Shown here: one piece after another, positions 35,031 to 44,209 of the stretch
Numbering within the stretch: position 1 is the first letter of the stretch
Layout: each line of letters starts with the position of its first letter
From: Planctomycetota bacterium
GTDB lineage: Bacteria; Planctomycetota; Planctomycetia; Pirellulales; Pirellulaceae
Direction: 5' to 3'
Assembly: GCA_014238905.1 (NCBI GenBank)
Contig: JABAAE010000003.1
Coordinates: 1 to 64,000, forward strand
Length of the DNA: 64,000 bases
Notes under the pieces: model-generated
The model's input: the letters and a program-made list of their open reading frames with translations, nothing else
Databases searched by the model: none
Told to the model about the DNA's origin: nothing
Translations under genes and position numbers: made by a program

Positions 35031-35225
35031 CGGATATACCTCATACTTTGCGGACATAAACCACTCTTTACAGTCAGTCACCCAACTTTTGCCAGCTATC
35101 TAAGCTTGATTTATTAACGTGATCCTATCGCTCAGACAACAAGACTGTAGAATGCTCCCAGTCAGTGTTGTCAGTAAAACCATCAGGATCTTTCCTGCTA
35201 AATCATCAACAATGGGCCAAAACTC

Positions 35226-35585
35226 ATGGGTACCGATCTACCGGAAAAAATTACACTGGGTGGAGCACAACAAGCGGTTGACCAATGGATCCAGACTGTC
35301 GGCGTTGCCTATTTCTCCGAATTGACGAATCTTGCACAATTAATGGAAGAGGTTGGCGAACTTGCTCGAATCATGTCACGTCAGTTTGGAGACCAGGTCA
35401 ACAAACCGAACGAGGCCCTTTCGGAGCTCCCTGATGAACTAGCCGACATTCTTTTCGTGTTGCTCTGTATTGCCAACCAAACCGACGTTGATCTCGAAGA
35501 TGCTCTTCGAAAGAACCTTCAAAAGAAAACGACGCGCGATGCATCAAGGCATCTCAACAATCCAAAACTGCAACGAAAGACATAA
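35226..35585 (+). CDS. MazG-family nucleotide pyrophosphohydrolase
   Basis: A short all-alpha NTP pyrophosphatase of 119 residues. LMEEVGELARIM (about 38-49) gives the ExxE half of the metal site, and ELPDELADILFVLLCIANQTDVDL (about 69-92) the ExxD half, as in MazG and dUTPase-like housecleaning enzymes. The single domain is shorter than full MazG. The substrate is not predictable. It precedes the Rieske gene by five bases and is probably co-transcribed with it. Confidence 0.85.
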   Translation: MGTDLPEKITLGGAQQAVDQWIQTVGVAYFSELTNLAQLMEEVGELARIMSRQFGDQVNKPNEALSELPDELADILFVLLCIANQTDVDLEDALRKNLQKKTTRDASRHLNNPKLQRKT

Positions 35586-35590
35586 TCAAA

Positions 35591-35908
35591 ATGCCAGACT
35601 ATCAGTTCGCCGCCGACGCCACGGAGATCCCCGAGAACGGTATGAAACTCGTCGAAGTGGACGAGCAGCTCGTATTGATCCTCAAGGTGGATGGTCAGTA
35701 TTACTGCATCGACGATGTCTGTACTCATGATGGTGGAACACTCTGTAATGGACAACTGGATGGGCATGCCATTGCCTGTCCGCGTCATGGCGCGACTTTT
35801 GACATTCGTAATGGGGCTGCACTTAAAATGCCTGCGACACAGCCAACCGGTGTCCATGAAATCAAATTGGACGATGGCCAATTGCTGGTTAGACTAAACC
35901 AACAGTAA
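35591..35908 (+). CDS. Rieske [2Fe-2S] ferredoxin-type protein
   Basis: 105 residues, cytoplasmic. CTHDGGTLCNGQ (about 45-56) and ACPRHGATFDIRNG (about 63-76) supply the CxH and CxxH ligands of a Rieske cluster, the form found in ferredoxin subunits of ring-hydroxylating dioxygenases and of nitrite reductase small subunits. No oxygenase or reductase partner is adjacent. It follows MazG by five bases and precedes a MIP18/DUF59 gene, a family linked to Fe-S cluster maturation, so cluster assembly context is plausible. Confidence 0.88.
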   Translation: MPDYQFAADATEIPENGMKLVEVDEQLVLILKVDGQYYCIDDVCTHDGGTLCNGQLDGHAIACPRHGATFDIRNGAALKMPATQPTGVHEIKLDDGQLLVRLNQQ

Positions 35909-36114
35909 TTTTGAACAATTTTGGCTGTTGCCGGAATGAGCGACGATCATCATTTTGATCCCGACGCTTCCCCCCGAGGGGACATACCGGCAACGCCCCA
36001 ATCGATGTAAAATAGATCGTCACAAGATTGCCAACGACGTTGCGGTTCCATCTGGTGGGTAACGTCGCCTGACAATCCGATAGCAATCAATCGTATTTTC
36101 CGGAGCAGTTCACC

Positions 36115-36555
36115 ATGACTCAAGACGACAATTCGCCCGAAAAATCTCCAGTTCCGAATTCAGAAACGAACACTCCTTTAGAGACTCAGCAAAGCATGGC
36201 CGAGCAAAAAAATGCGGATGAGCCCGTCAAAGGTCACGAATTAACCGAAGGCGAGGTCCGGGAAACCCTCAAGGAGGTGATTGACCCGGAACTGTTTGTT
36301 AATATCGTTGATTTAGGACTGATTTACACCGTCAACGTTAAGCCACGGGAGTGCGGCGAGAGTTACGATGTTGAAATAGAAATGACGATGACCAGCCCAA
36401 TGTGCCCTGCAGGCCCCCAATTGGTTGGTAATAGCAAACAAGTCGTGTCTGACTTACCAAGTGTTGTTGAGGTCGACGTCAAGGTGGTGATGGACCCACC
36501 TTGGACACAGGACATGATGAGCGAAGATGCGAAAGATCAGCTCAATATCTTTTGA
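36115..36555 (+). CDS. MIP18/DUF59 family metal-sulfur cluster assembly protein
   Basis: 146 residues. A polar N-terminal tail of about 45 is followed by the DUF59 domain: EVIDPELFVNIVDLGLIYTVNV with the DPE motif, and a strand MTMTSPMCPAGPQL with the conserved Cys, ending in PPWTQDMMSEDAK. The family includes SufT and PaaD and the eukaryotic MIP18, involved in Fe-S cluster insertion. CGGAG lies nine bases upstream of the ATG. The stop codon is also the first three bases of the tandem array at 36553-36628. Confidence 0.87.
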   Translation: MTQDDNSPEKSPVPNSETNTPLETQQSMAEQKNADEPVKGHELTEGEVRETLKEVIDPELFVNIVDLGLIYTVNVKPRECGESYDVEIEMTMTSPMCPAGPQLVGNSKQVVSDLPSVVEVDVKVVMDPPWTQDMMSEDAKDQLNIF

Positions 36556-36628
36556 ACGCATTAATATCGGCTGAACGCATTAATATCGGCTGAACGCATT
36601 AATATCGGCCGAACGCATTAATATCGGC
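36553..36628. repeat. Tandem repeat, 19-bp unit x 4
   Basis: Four copies of TGAACGCATTAATATCGGC, the last starting with C, with a decayed fifth copy after 36628. Each unit holds the palindrome ATTAAT. The first copy begins exactly with the stop codon of the DUF59 gene. Confidence 0.95.
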
Positions 36629-36934
36629 CGAAAGCACTGACGCAAACTTTTTTTCGCTGTGGGCAGCATGCTAGTGCCTCGATCCGGCCGAATTCTTACC
36701 AGCGACTAGATTCTCCTCCCTGAGAAAGAGGTTACCTCGCCGGCAAATCCAATCACAAGTGGTGACAACCGGCACCGATCCCATCGGCACCCTACGAGTC
36801 GCTACCGTCAATAAAAAAGCGACGGCACAACTGCCGTCGCTTCACTCGATTATCGATAAATCCGGCATTACTAAATAGCCGAAAGCAACCCTTAACGCTA
36901 ACGACTCGATGCCACTGGGTCTTTTAGCGACACC
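36629..36934. other. Convergent intergenic region
   Basis: No gene is recognised between the tandem array and the 3' end of the large minus-strand gene. The only clear element is the terminator at 36813-36842. Confidence 0.7.
36813..36842 (-). terminator. Intrinsic terminator of the large cytochrome gene
   Basis: AAGCGACGGCA, loop CAAC, and TGCCGTCGCTT form a perfect 11-bp stem. On the minus strand the hairpin runs into T6, about 90 bases after the stop of the giant gene ending at 36935. Confidence 0.9.
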
Positions 36935-39900
36935 TCAATCATGATCGTGATTGTGATCGCTAAAGAGCATATGCTTTTTGTTTCCTTTTGCAAAAACATA
37001 GGCAATCAAGTCGAGAATTTCTTCCCGAGTCAATTTATTCATCAAGCCAACAGGCATGATCGACAACTTCGACTTTTTGTATGCCTCTACCTCTTCCTTG
37101 GGCAAAGATGTCGTTTTGTCTTTTGCCAGTGGATCAATCACGATTTTAAATTCATCATCATTCTCTTCCATAATCATACCCGTCAACTGTTTGCCGGAGT
37201 CCATGGCGAATAGATACGATTGGTACTTTTCTTCAATATCCTTGGAGGGTTCCAATATCGATCGCAGGATATGCTCAGTCGTACTATTCTTTGGTTCCAG
37301 CTTCGCAAGATCAGGCCCAAACACGTTGCCTTCATTATTGAGTCGATGGCAACCTGTACAACTGGCGATTTTAAAGAGCTCTTGACCGACATCGAAAGAG
37401 CGTCCCATTGGCAATTTCCGAATATCACCAATCAGTTCGTCGAACTTCCATTCTCGATTCCGAGAATTCATTTCCAGCATGGCGTCCTTAACAACCAACG
37501 GATTGGCCGTCAGGTATTTACCCGGATTCAGCTGATACTCTTCGACATTATTGACAACATATAACGCTCCGTACATTCGTCGCCAATGCCCGGGATAAGT
37601 ACAAACATAGGGATAAACGCCCGGCTCTTTGGGGACTTCAAAACTGATAGCCTGAGTCTCGCCGGGTTGCAACAATCGGCTCCCGAGAAGAATCTTATCG
37701 GACCGAGGAATGTATTGCCGTTGAGCAGCATCATCATCCCGACCGGTTGCCTCACCTAATTCACCAACCTCAGCCAATGAACCGGGCATTGCAATGGCAA
37801 AGTTGTGAGGCATATCATCGGTGTTCGAGAAGCGAAACTCAACAGTTTTGCCCGCCTGAACGGTGATTAGTTCTTTATCAAATATCATTCGATGCGGTAC
37901 AGTCCCGATGGCAATCACCCGGATATCAAGATTTTGAAGACGATTTAAAATCTCCTTCGTTCTGGCCTCCGGAAGTTTCACCGCAAGGGATTTCGCTAAC
38001 TGAATCGCCTGCACCGCCGACGCTCCAGTTCGGAATCTGGCAGGCATCCCACTCAGATAACCGATAAGATTATCCACCAATGGCGAAATCTTTTTGACTG
38101 GCCAGCTCTTTTCAGAAATCGCTGCAATCGCCTTGATCGCCGAAGCACGGCTTTTCCCTTTGGAAATCAAAGATGCCAACGCATTGAACTTTTCTGCCTC
38201 TCGGCCTGGAATGGTTGAAAGGGCACGAATCGCGACATCATGCAAAGTCTGCTGTCCCCCCATCATTAATCGATCCCTGGCAATTCGTTGCTTTCGAAAA
38301 CCAGGTCCCGACCAAGTCACATTCAATCCGTCTCCACCACCACCATCGAAATAAGTCACAACGATCGAATGGATTCCGGCTTGTAAATTGACGTTTCCCG
38401 ATTTTTCTACAATCCCGTGGGAGCCGTCATTGTTGACCAACAATTTTCCGTCCAGATAAATCCTGGAACCGTCATCGGAGGCCACCGAGAATTGGTGTTT
38501 GCCCGATTTTGTGACAAGAATATTCCCTGTGAACTTCAACGCAAAACCGTCAGACTGTTTTTTCTGCGGCACATTCATCACGATTTCTGGAACAACCCCC
38601 GAAGCTTTAGGCGTCATTTTGGCCAATGTTTCCAAGGCAACGTTGGGACCATTGGGGAAGTAATAATCCACCCGAATTCCCATTTCCTGTAAATCAGAAC
38701 CCGCCGGTTCGGTACCCAGCTGACCCGGCAATTCCGAAATCAGGGGCAGAACTTTATCAAAAAGCTCCATGCGGACCTGTCGGTTTACCGTTGGTACCGC
38801 ATCCAGAAAATCACTCAAATTCTGCTTGCTCTTACTGGCATTCAAAAAAGCATCATCCGGACCAGCCGCAGCGATCCAAGCCGAATACCCCAGACGCTTG
38901 ATTTCGCTGGTCTTGCCCTGTGTCGCCAATGTTTCAATTTTCGATTTCAGCTTCTTCAATTCACTCACCGGCTGGGCAGCAAACAAGGTTCCCAGACCAG
39001 TCACATTGATATCTTCCCTGGACTGTGCTTGGTCGATTGTCTCCAGCAGCACCTCCAGCGGGGATCGATTGGTCATTTTTGCCAAACCTGAAATAGCAAC
39101 TTCGAGCTGCTTAGCGTTGGCATTTTTACGACCGATAATCGCTCGAAAGACGCCCTCGGTTTTTTCCTTGATTTCCATTAGTGAGGAAACGCTTGCCGTC
39201 CGCAGCACATAGGCCTGAGCGGCGGGCGACAATTTCTTTCCGGCTTTTTGAGCAGTTGCCACAATAGAATCGACGTTGATTTTGCCCTTGGCATATTTCA
39301 GCACAGTATCCAATTCCGGATCGGTAGGGCGAGTAGCAGCTTCAAAAATGACTTCTGCAGGAACATAACCGTCATACTCAACAGCTGCTTTGACCGCTTC
39401 GGCTCTCACGAGGGCTGCTTTGTCCTTGGCTGCCGCGAGGAGGGGTTCTTGCCAATTGTCGGTGCGGCCAGCCCAATGCCCGAGCGTTCGAATCGCCGCA
39501 GCACGAACGCGAGGGTCGTCAGCCTGAAAAACGCGGTTCAGCAAATCAAGATTAACCAATCTCTGTTCTTCAAAAACCCAAAGACATTCCAGCAAAGCTT
39601 GAGCTTCGTTGTGATCGCGATCTGCTTTCTTGGGATCGAGAGTCGCAGCAAACGCACCGACCTCTTTTCGAATCGCCTCTGGAGTTCTGCTTGTCAGTTC
39701 CAATCTAGCGCGGTAACGAGTGCCATTTCCTATGGCAAAAAAGTTCTGACACACCTCCGAAATAGGTTTCCCCTTCATTTTGGGAGGAACCATTGCTTTG
39801 CCGTTCTTGGCGGTCACACGATAGACCCGACCATGTTCGTGATCTCGGTTTGGATCTCGCATATTATGTTGCATATGGCCGATGAGGGTATTGTGCCAGT

Positions 39901-41881
39901 CCGAAACATAAATCGCTCCGTCCCCTCCCATTTCAACATCGCTGGGCCTGAAATTCGGGTCTTTAGAGAAAAGGACCGGATCAATTTCCGCGGCTGTAAT
40001 GTCAGCGCCGTCAAAACTAACCTCGTGCTGATAGACGCCTAATGCTCCGATCGCATTGCATATTAGAAAATTTCCGTTGAATTTATCAGGAAAATGACCA
40101 CTGGAAATCATACCCGTAGCCGGTACGGGTCGGACCCGTTTCTTAAACCACTTTTTATTCCCAACGCCTTTACCGATATTGACATAACTTCCCGTGCCCC
40201 CGGTACCGTCATTGGCAAATTGATTACCCCATTGATCAAATACGTCACCATGAGGATTGGGACCAATTGGAAAATGAAATTCGAATTCAAATGTCCTGGG
40301 ATTAAAACGATGAACCCCCGACGCACCCGAACGAAATGTCTTTGTAGGAGTTTCAAAGTTGGCTATGTTAAAGATTCCTCTTGAATAATAAAGCCAACCA
40401 CCAGGTCCAAGGAGCATCGCATTAGCCGAGTGGTGGGTATCAGCACTGGAAACGCCCTGCAGCATTCGAATCTTGACATCTGCCTTATCATCACCGTCGG
40501 TGTCTTTTAAAAACCAGATCTCCGGCGGAGCGGCAACCAGCACACCCCCATTCCAAAATTCAAACGCGGTAACGCTATTGAGCTTGTCAGCAAAAACCAC
40601 GCAGCGATCAGCTTTTCCATCGTTGTCGTCGTCTGGAAGGATCAGCAACGCATCACGTCGGGCTTCTTTTGGATTCCAGTGCGGATAAGAAGGCCAAACC
40701 GAAACCCATAGACGACTGTCGGTATCCACTGCCATCTGGACGGGGTTTACCAAGCGTGGAAATTCTTTCTCCGAGGCGAAGAGATTGACGTCCATTTCTT
40801 CGTGGACCGTCATTTTTTCGATCGCTTTGACGCCATCAAGGTACGTCCATGCTCCATCCTCCAAATCACCCGGTTTGTTCGTTTTCACCTCCAAGGCCTT
40901 GGGAAGATTGTCATCGACCACCTTGAGATTTCCACCCTGAGCCACTGACCAAACCCGCTTGTCCCTGTTTGCCGTCATGACGTCGAACATTTCCATTTCT
41001 CGCCGCATCACATCAGCATTAGATTGACCGTGCCACGCCAATTTGGATCGTCCGCCATAAACGTTGTAGCCGTCTACAACCCGGTAGCGGCTAAACCAGT
41101 GATAATTCTTGTCAAGCACTGCTTCCCGCAGCCGGCTAACATCTTTGTCAAAAATCTCTCCAAACAAACGGTTCGTAACTACTTTTGCAATCGCATGATT
41201 TCCATGATCCAACAGATGTATTCCATTCATGGTCAATGGTTTTTTGGCATTGCTGTACAGTTCAACAGAGGGCTGAAACAGGTCGACAAACAGAACTTCT
41301 TTTTCGGCACAAACCGCTTGCATCAACCTCGTGTAGGCGGCCAACTTTGCATTATTCTCACTCCCATCGGGCAGGTTTGGACTCTTCAGATCCTCGTGGG
41401 CAATCGGTGAAAAAACGACCAGTCGTGGTGCAGATTTACCGTTATATTTCTGGGCTCGCATGCCATCAATCATCTCGCCAAGACTCTTTCGAAATCCAGC
41501 TATTGCGTCGCTTCCACGGAGTGCTTCGTTATAGCCGAAGAAACAAAAAACAACGTCGGCCTCACATTTTGCCAACCATTGATTCGCATCACCAAAATTG
41601 GCTGAGCGAGGGCGGGCTTTGACTTCGTCGCCAGAAAACCCGAGATTACGAAACTTTAATTCAAGCATTGGATGCAAGGCATGAATATAGGTTTCCAACC
41701 AACCATGATGCTGCATCCGATCGGCCATCGTATTCCCGATGTAGACGACGCTCTCTCCCTTGCGGAAATTAAGTTTTTCCTGCGAAGAAGCCGTCACACC
41801 GCTGGCGATCCAACCTGCAAACACAAGCATGCAAGCCAACAGATTCCTGACCTTTAAAAGTGGTGTAATTCTGGTTGTCAT
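36935..41881 (-). CDS. Giant secreted SGNH-like / dehydrogenase / PA14 / cupredoxin / cytochrome c protein
   Basis: About 1648 residues. A signal peptide starts at the ATG at 41881, nine bases after AAAGGA. In order: an SGNH-hydrolase-like fold (about 40-245) in which the block I Ser motif reads GNTMADR in place of GDSxT; the PVC membrane-bound dehydrogenase propeller (about 355-720); HEAT-like helices (about 740-1050); a PA14 domain (about 1065-1200, SVASDDGSRIYLDGKLLVNNDG); a type 1 cupredoxin (about 1315-1440, with MPHNFAI and YVCTYPGHWRRMYG supplying His, Cys, His and Met); and a haem c domain with CTGCH near 1505. The tail is HNHDHD. Copper-to-haem electron transfer within one chain is inference; the esterase-like domain is probably inactive. 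Confidence 0.9.
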   Translation of the reverse strand: MTTRITPLLKVRNLLACMLVFAGWIASGVTASSQEKLNFRKGESVVYIGNTMADRMQHHGWLETYIHALHPMLELKFRNLGFSGDEVKARPRSANFGDANQWLAKCEADVVFCFFGYNEALRGSDAIAGFRKSLGEMIDGMRAQKYNGKSAPRLVVFSPIAHEDLKSPNLPDGSENNAKLAAYTRLMQAVCAEKEVLFVDLFQPSVELYSNAKKPLTMNGIHLLDHGNHAIAKVVTNRLFGEIFDKDVSRLREAVLDKNYHWFSRYRVVDGYNVYGGRSKLAWHGQSNADVMRREMEMFDVMTANRDKRVWSVAQGGNLKVVDDNLPKALEVKTNKPGDLEDGAWTYLDGVKAIEKMTVHEEMDVNLFASEKEFPRLVNPVQMAVDTDSRLWVSVWPSYPHWNPKEARRDALLILPDDDNDGKADRCVVFADKLNSVTAFEFWNGGVLVAAPPEIWFLKDTDGDDKADVKIRMLQGVSSADTHHSANAMLLGPGGWLYYSRGIFNIANFETPTKTFRSGASGVHRFNPRTFEFEFHFPIGPNPHGDVFDQWGNQFANDGTGGTGSYVNIGKGVGNKKWFKKRVRPVPATGMISSGHFPDKFNGNFLICNAIGALGVYQHEVSFDGADITAAEIDPVLFSKDPNFRPSDVEMGGDGAIYVSDWHNTLIGHMQHNMRDPNRDHEHGRVYRVTAKNGKAMVPPKMKGKPISEVCQNFFAIGNGTRYRARLELTSRTPEAIRKEVGAFAATLDPKKADRDHNEAQALLECLWVFEEQRLVNLDLLNRVFQADDPRVRAAAIRTLGHWAGRTDNWQEPLLAAAKDKAALVRAEAVKAAVEYDGYVPAEVIFEAATRPTDPELDTVLKYAKGKINVDSIVATAQKAGKKLSPAAQAYVLRTASVSSLMEIKEKTEGVFRAIIGRKNANAKQLEVAISGLAKMTNRSPLEVLLETIDQAQSREDINVTGLGTLFAAQPVSELKKLKSKIETLATQGKTSEIKRLGYSAWIAAAGPDDAFLNASKSKQNLSDFLDAVPTVNRQVRMELFDKVLPLISELPGQLGTEPAGSDLQEMGIRVDYYFPNGPNVALETLAKMTPKASGVVPEIVMNVPQKKQSDGFALKFTGNILVTKSGKHQFSVASDDGSRIYLDGKLLVNNDGSHGIVEKSGNVNLQAGIHSIVVTYFDGGGGDGLNVTWSGPGFRKQRIARDRLMMGGQQTLHDVAIRALSTIPGREAEKFNALASLISKGKSRASAIKAIAAISEKSWPVKKISPLVDNLIGYLSGMPARFRTGASAVQAIQLAKSLAVKLPEARTKEILNRLQNLDIRVIAIGTVPHRMIFDKELITVQAGKTVEFRFSNTDDMPHNFAIAMPGSLAEVGELGEATGRDDDAAQRQYIPRSDKILLGSRLLQPGETQAISFEVPKEPGVYPYVCTYPGHWRRMYGALYVVNNVEEYQLNPGKYLTANPLVVKDAMLEMNSRNREWKFDELIGDIRKLPMGRSFDVGQELFKIASCTGCHRLNNEGNVFGPDLAKLEPKNSTTEHILRSILEPSKDIEEKYQSYLFAMDSGKQLTGMIMEENDDEFKIVIDPLAKDKTTSLPKEEVEAYKKSKLSIMPVGLMNKLTREEILDLIAYVFAKGNKKHMLFSDHNHDHD

Positions 41882-42489
41882 GAAGCGAGTCCTTTGAAAC
41901 TTCTTAAGTATAAATTCGGTGACGATCATGGATGTAGAACGGTACCGGGAGGGAACTTGATCTGGACCCAACGACTACTGTTAGTGAGTCTGCACGCCCA
42001 TTACCGGTTGCGACGATGCCAAGTCGAAGTGGAAAACGTACAGTCGAGCCGCGTCAACACGCGGGCGGCAAATTCCGCATCAACAAACTGCTGAAAAAGC
42101 ATCAGTCGGCGGACACACGCAATCCATTTCACTCCCATCGAGCCATCGATTATAACCCAATTTTAGGTGGTAATGGGGCGAGGCCTTGCCCCTTGACAAC
42201 AACATTTTTCATTTCCAGGGAGAGGTCGCCGCCAGAGTTTGGGGAGCTGAAAAACTGGTTTTACCCCGCAAATTTCCGGGAACCGACCTCACCCGTTCTC
42301 GCCTACATCCCAGAGACAGCGACAACAGGAAAATCCGCCAAACTTGAATAGCCAAAACTCAAGGATGAAAAACCGGGTTGAATTCATGTTGTCGTCTTCG
42401 CCATCGGCTTCAAGAAAATGGCGAGGATCGTGACGATGCAGTCTTTAAGAACCGGTTCATTAGCCTTGCAGGCCTAATGTTGACGCAGG
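41882..42489. other. Large intergenic region upstream of the giant cytochrome gene
   Basis: About 600 bases with no supported gene; a 111-codon frame at 42016-42351 has no recognisable features. The promoter of the minus-strand giant gene must lie here. It includes the palindromic element at 42220-42297. Confidence 0.65.
42220..42297. repeat. Possible REP-like palindromic element
   Basis: GGGAGAGGTCG at about 42220 faces CGACCTCACCC near 42287-42297, with inner GGGG/CCCC pairing between. The outer arms resemble the GGGAGAGG...CCTCACCC palindromic intergenic repeats common in Rhodopirellula-type genomes. A single copy in the window cannot prove a family. Confidence 0.35.
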
Positions 42490-43902
42490 CTATTCTTCCT
42501 TTTCAACAACCGATACAAGTAATTCTCCTGAATTATCACCGTAGTCACCGGGAAATTCGTTGACTCGAAAGAAAAGCATCCCGGATTCGGTCGGCTTGAA
42601 CGTCTTGGACAATCCAATTTTCATTTGCTTCCCGAAATCCATTCTATTGGAACGATCACCATGGGGCTCAACGCGAATGTTCGCCATGAGCACTCCCAGC
42701 GGATTACCGCGATAATATTCAAGGGTAATTCCGTTGGTTTCACAGGGCCAAGCCACAGGTTTACCATTCTGATCATCGGTTTGACGAATCACAAAACGCC
42801 CTTTTGACCTTATCCAGTATGTTTTCCCCGCGACGACACTCACCCCGGAACTCTGCCAACTCCGATTCGCGGCAATAATGGGTAACGTCTCATTTTTCCG
42901 TTGAACGGGGGTGTATTGGATCGCCGAATGCTCGCCATCAAGGCCATAATCAAGATCCCAGACAAATGCCGACCATTGTTCTTCCAATTCCTCTCGATCG
43001 GATTGGAAGAGCGAGGCAAATTGCCGATTCACATCCTCGGGATTGGAAATGGACGAAGCCAATTTCCCAAATCGCTCCCGGTAAAGAGGGTGACTGTGAA
43101 GAAACGAAGACAGCGCCCAGGCCCATCCATAAGAATCTACTTTCAAGAAGGCTGAGCTTTGGTAGCTAAGGATCTCCTGAATGCTCAAATGTCCAAATTG
43201 ATCCACATGATCACGAATCACCTTGGTGCGGCCCCAGAACGGAGCCTCTTCCCGCGAGTCGATCCTGACGGCAGTGCTCAACCGGTTTTCCTGCCATTGA
43301 TGACTACCAAACAACTCAGCAAGTCCTTCATTTAGCCACGGGCGTACCCTCTCACCAAGCAAGCTGAAAATAAAGGAATGGGTCCCCTCATGGATCAACA
43401 ATTGCCGCCGCATAAAATCACTTGGCTGGTCATACATCCAAAAAGACCGTTTTCCAAAAGTGTATCCATTCTTGAATGGGGGCAATTTCGAAGGGATCAA
43501 GCCGCTGGATCTGAATTTCCTAAGGTCCTTGATCAAGAATCCGACAACAGAAAATCCAGCGATTCGATTTTCAGGAACTAGAAAGAATTTACTCCATTGC
43601 GGCACGGCAGCATCGAAAACCGCCGGTAACTCATCGATGGATTTGGAGCGAGGCAAATCGGTAAACAGGGTCAGATGATTACCAGAAATCACCCTAATGC
43701 CGTTGGATTTGACCCGTTCCAGATCTACCTTCAAGCCTATCGTTGGATCATCATACCGGTCATCGCCAGCCTCACATTCTGCAAAACTGACCTGCAGCAT
43801 CAACAGAAACAGCCAACAGGTCAGGTGAATCCTTTTTAATCGGTTCAAACCTTGCTCACTTTCATCATGATTCTGTTGATTGAAGAGGTTCGAATCGTAC
43901 AA
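42490..43902 (-). CDS. Secreted gluzincin-like metallopeptidase
   Basis: About 450-470 residues. A hydrophobic segment (TCWLFLLMLQVSFAEC, ending near residue 44) is the likely signal peptide. LLIHEGTHSFIFSLLG (about residue 170) is an HExxH zinc motif, and WLNEGLAELFGSH about 20 residues later supplies the third ligand Glu, the layout of gluzincin (MA clan) peptidases including DUF1570 proteins of planctomycetes. The C-terminal quarter (about 350-470) is a beta-rich domain of PPC-like character. The only long start is a TTG at 43902; a TTG at 43848 would give a more normal signal peptide. The substrate is unknown. Confidence 0.75.
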   Translation of the reverse strand: MYDSNLFNQQNHDESEQGLNRLKRIHLTCWLFLLMLQVSFAECEAGDDRYDDPTIGLKVDLERVKSNGIRVISGNHLTLFTDLPRSKSIDELPAVFDAAVPQWSKFFLVPENRIAGFSVVGFLIKDLRKFRSSGLIPSKLPPFKNGYTFGKRSFWMYDQPSDFMRRQLLIHEGTHSFIFSLLGERVRPWLNEGLAELFGSHQWQENRLSTAVRIDSREEAPFWGRTKVIRDHVDQFGHLSIQEILSYQSSAFLKVDSYGWAWALSSFLHSHPLYRERFGKLASSISNPEDVNRQFASLFQSDREELEEQWSAFVWDLDYGLDGEHSAIQYTPVQRKNETLPIIAANRSWQSSGVSVVAGKTYWIRSKGRFVIRQTDDQNGKPVAWPCETNGITLEYYRGNPLGVLMANIRVEPHGDRSNRMDFGKQMKIGLSKTFKPTESGMLFFRVNEFPGDYGDNSGELLVSVVEKEE

Positions 43903-44209
43903 ACGCAGGATGGGTACAGCATCCTATCGACGGTCCATTTCGAAAAATTTAATTGCGACATCCTAATCGTAAGGACAGGCACGGCATTTGACAAATTGCT
44001 GGGTGGGCCGGCTCCGCCTTGTTCATCGTCACGGTAACTTATTCATCGTCACGGTAACTTATTCATCGTCACGGTAACTTATTCATCGTCACGGTAACAG
44101 GGCCGCGATGCCCACAGAACAAGCGACACTTCCGCCACAGCAAGCAGCTCTAGAATCGTCGGTTTTTTTTGCGTCGACCTTCACCCGCTGAATCAACCGC
44201 ACGACAAAC
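43903..44209. other. Intergenic region between the peptidase and the FAD oxidoreductase
   Basis: No gene is seen; it contains the 20-bp tandem array at 44021-44098 and a T8 run near 44161-44170. Confidence 0.7.
44021..44098. repeat. Tandem repeat, 20-bp unit x 4
   Basis: Four copies of ATTCATCGTCACGGTAACTT; the first begins with G and the last lacks two bases. Each unit has GTCACGGTAAC, which contains an imperfect GTTACCGTGAC-like dyad. Confidence 0.95.

Noticed and set aside
35924-35993. GTTGCCGG/CCGGCAAC inverted repeat before the DUF59 gene
   Set aside because: Arms are short for a 55-base loop and no T run or conserved structure follows; not enough to call a riboswitch.
36553-36628. Tandem array considered as a CRISPR
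   Set aside because: Units are contiguous with no spacers, 19 bases long, and no cas gene is near. The same applies to the array at 44021-44098.
39248-40042. 264-codon plus-strand frame inside the giant cytochrome gene
   Set aside because: Antisense to a strongly supported domain region and without any recognised motif.
42016-42351. 111-codon frame upstream of the giant cytochrome gene
   Set aside because: It covers the palindromic element, has no motif, and ends without context; better explained as intergenic.
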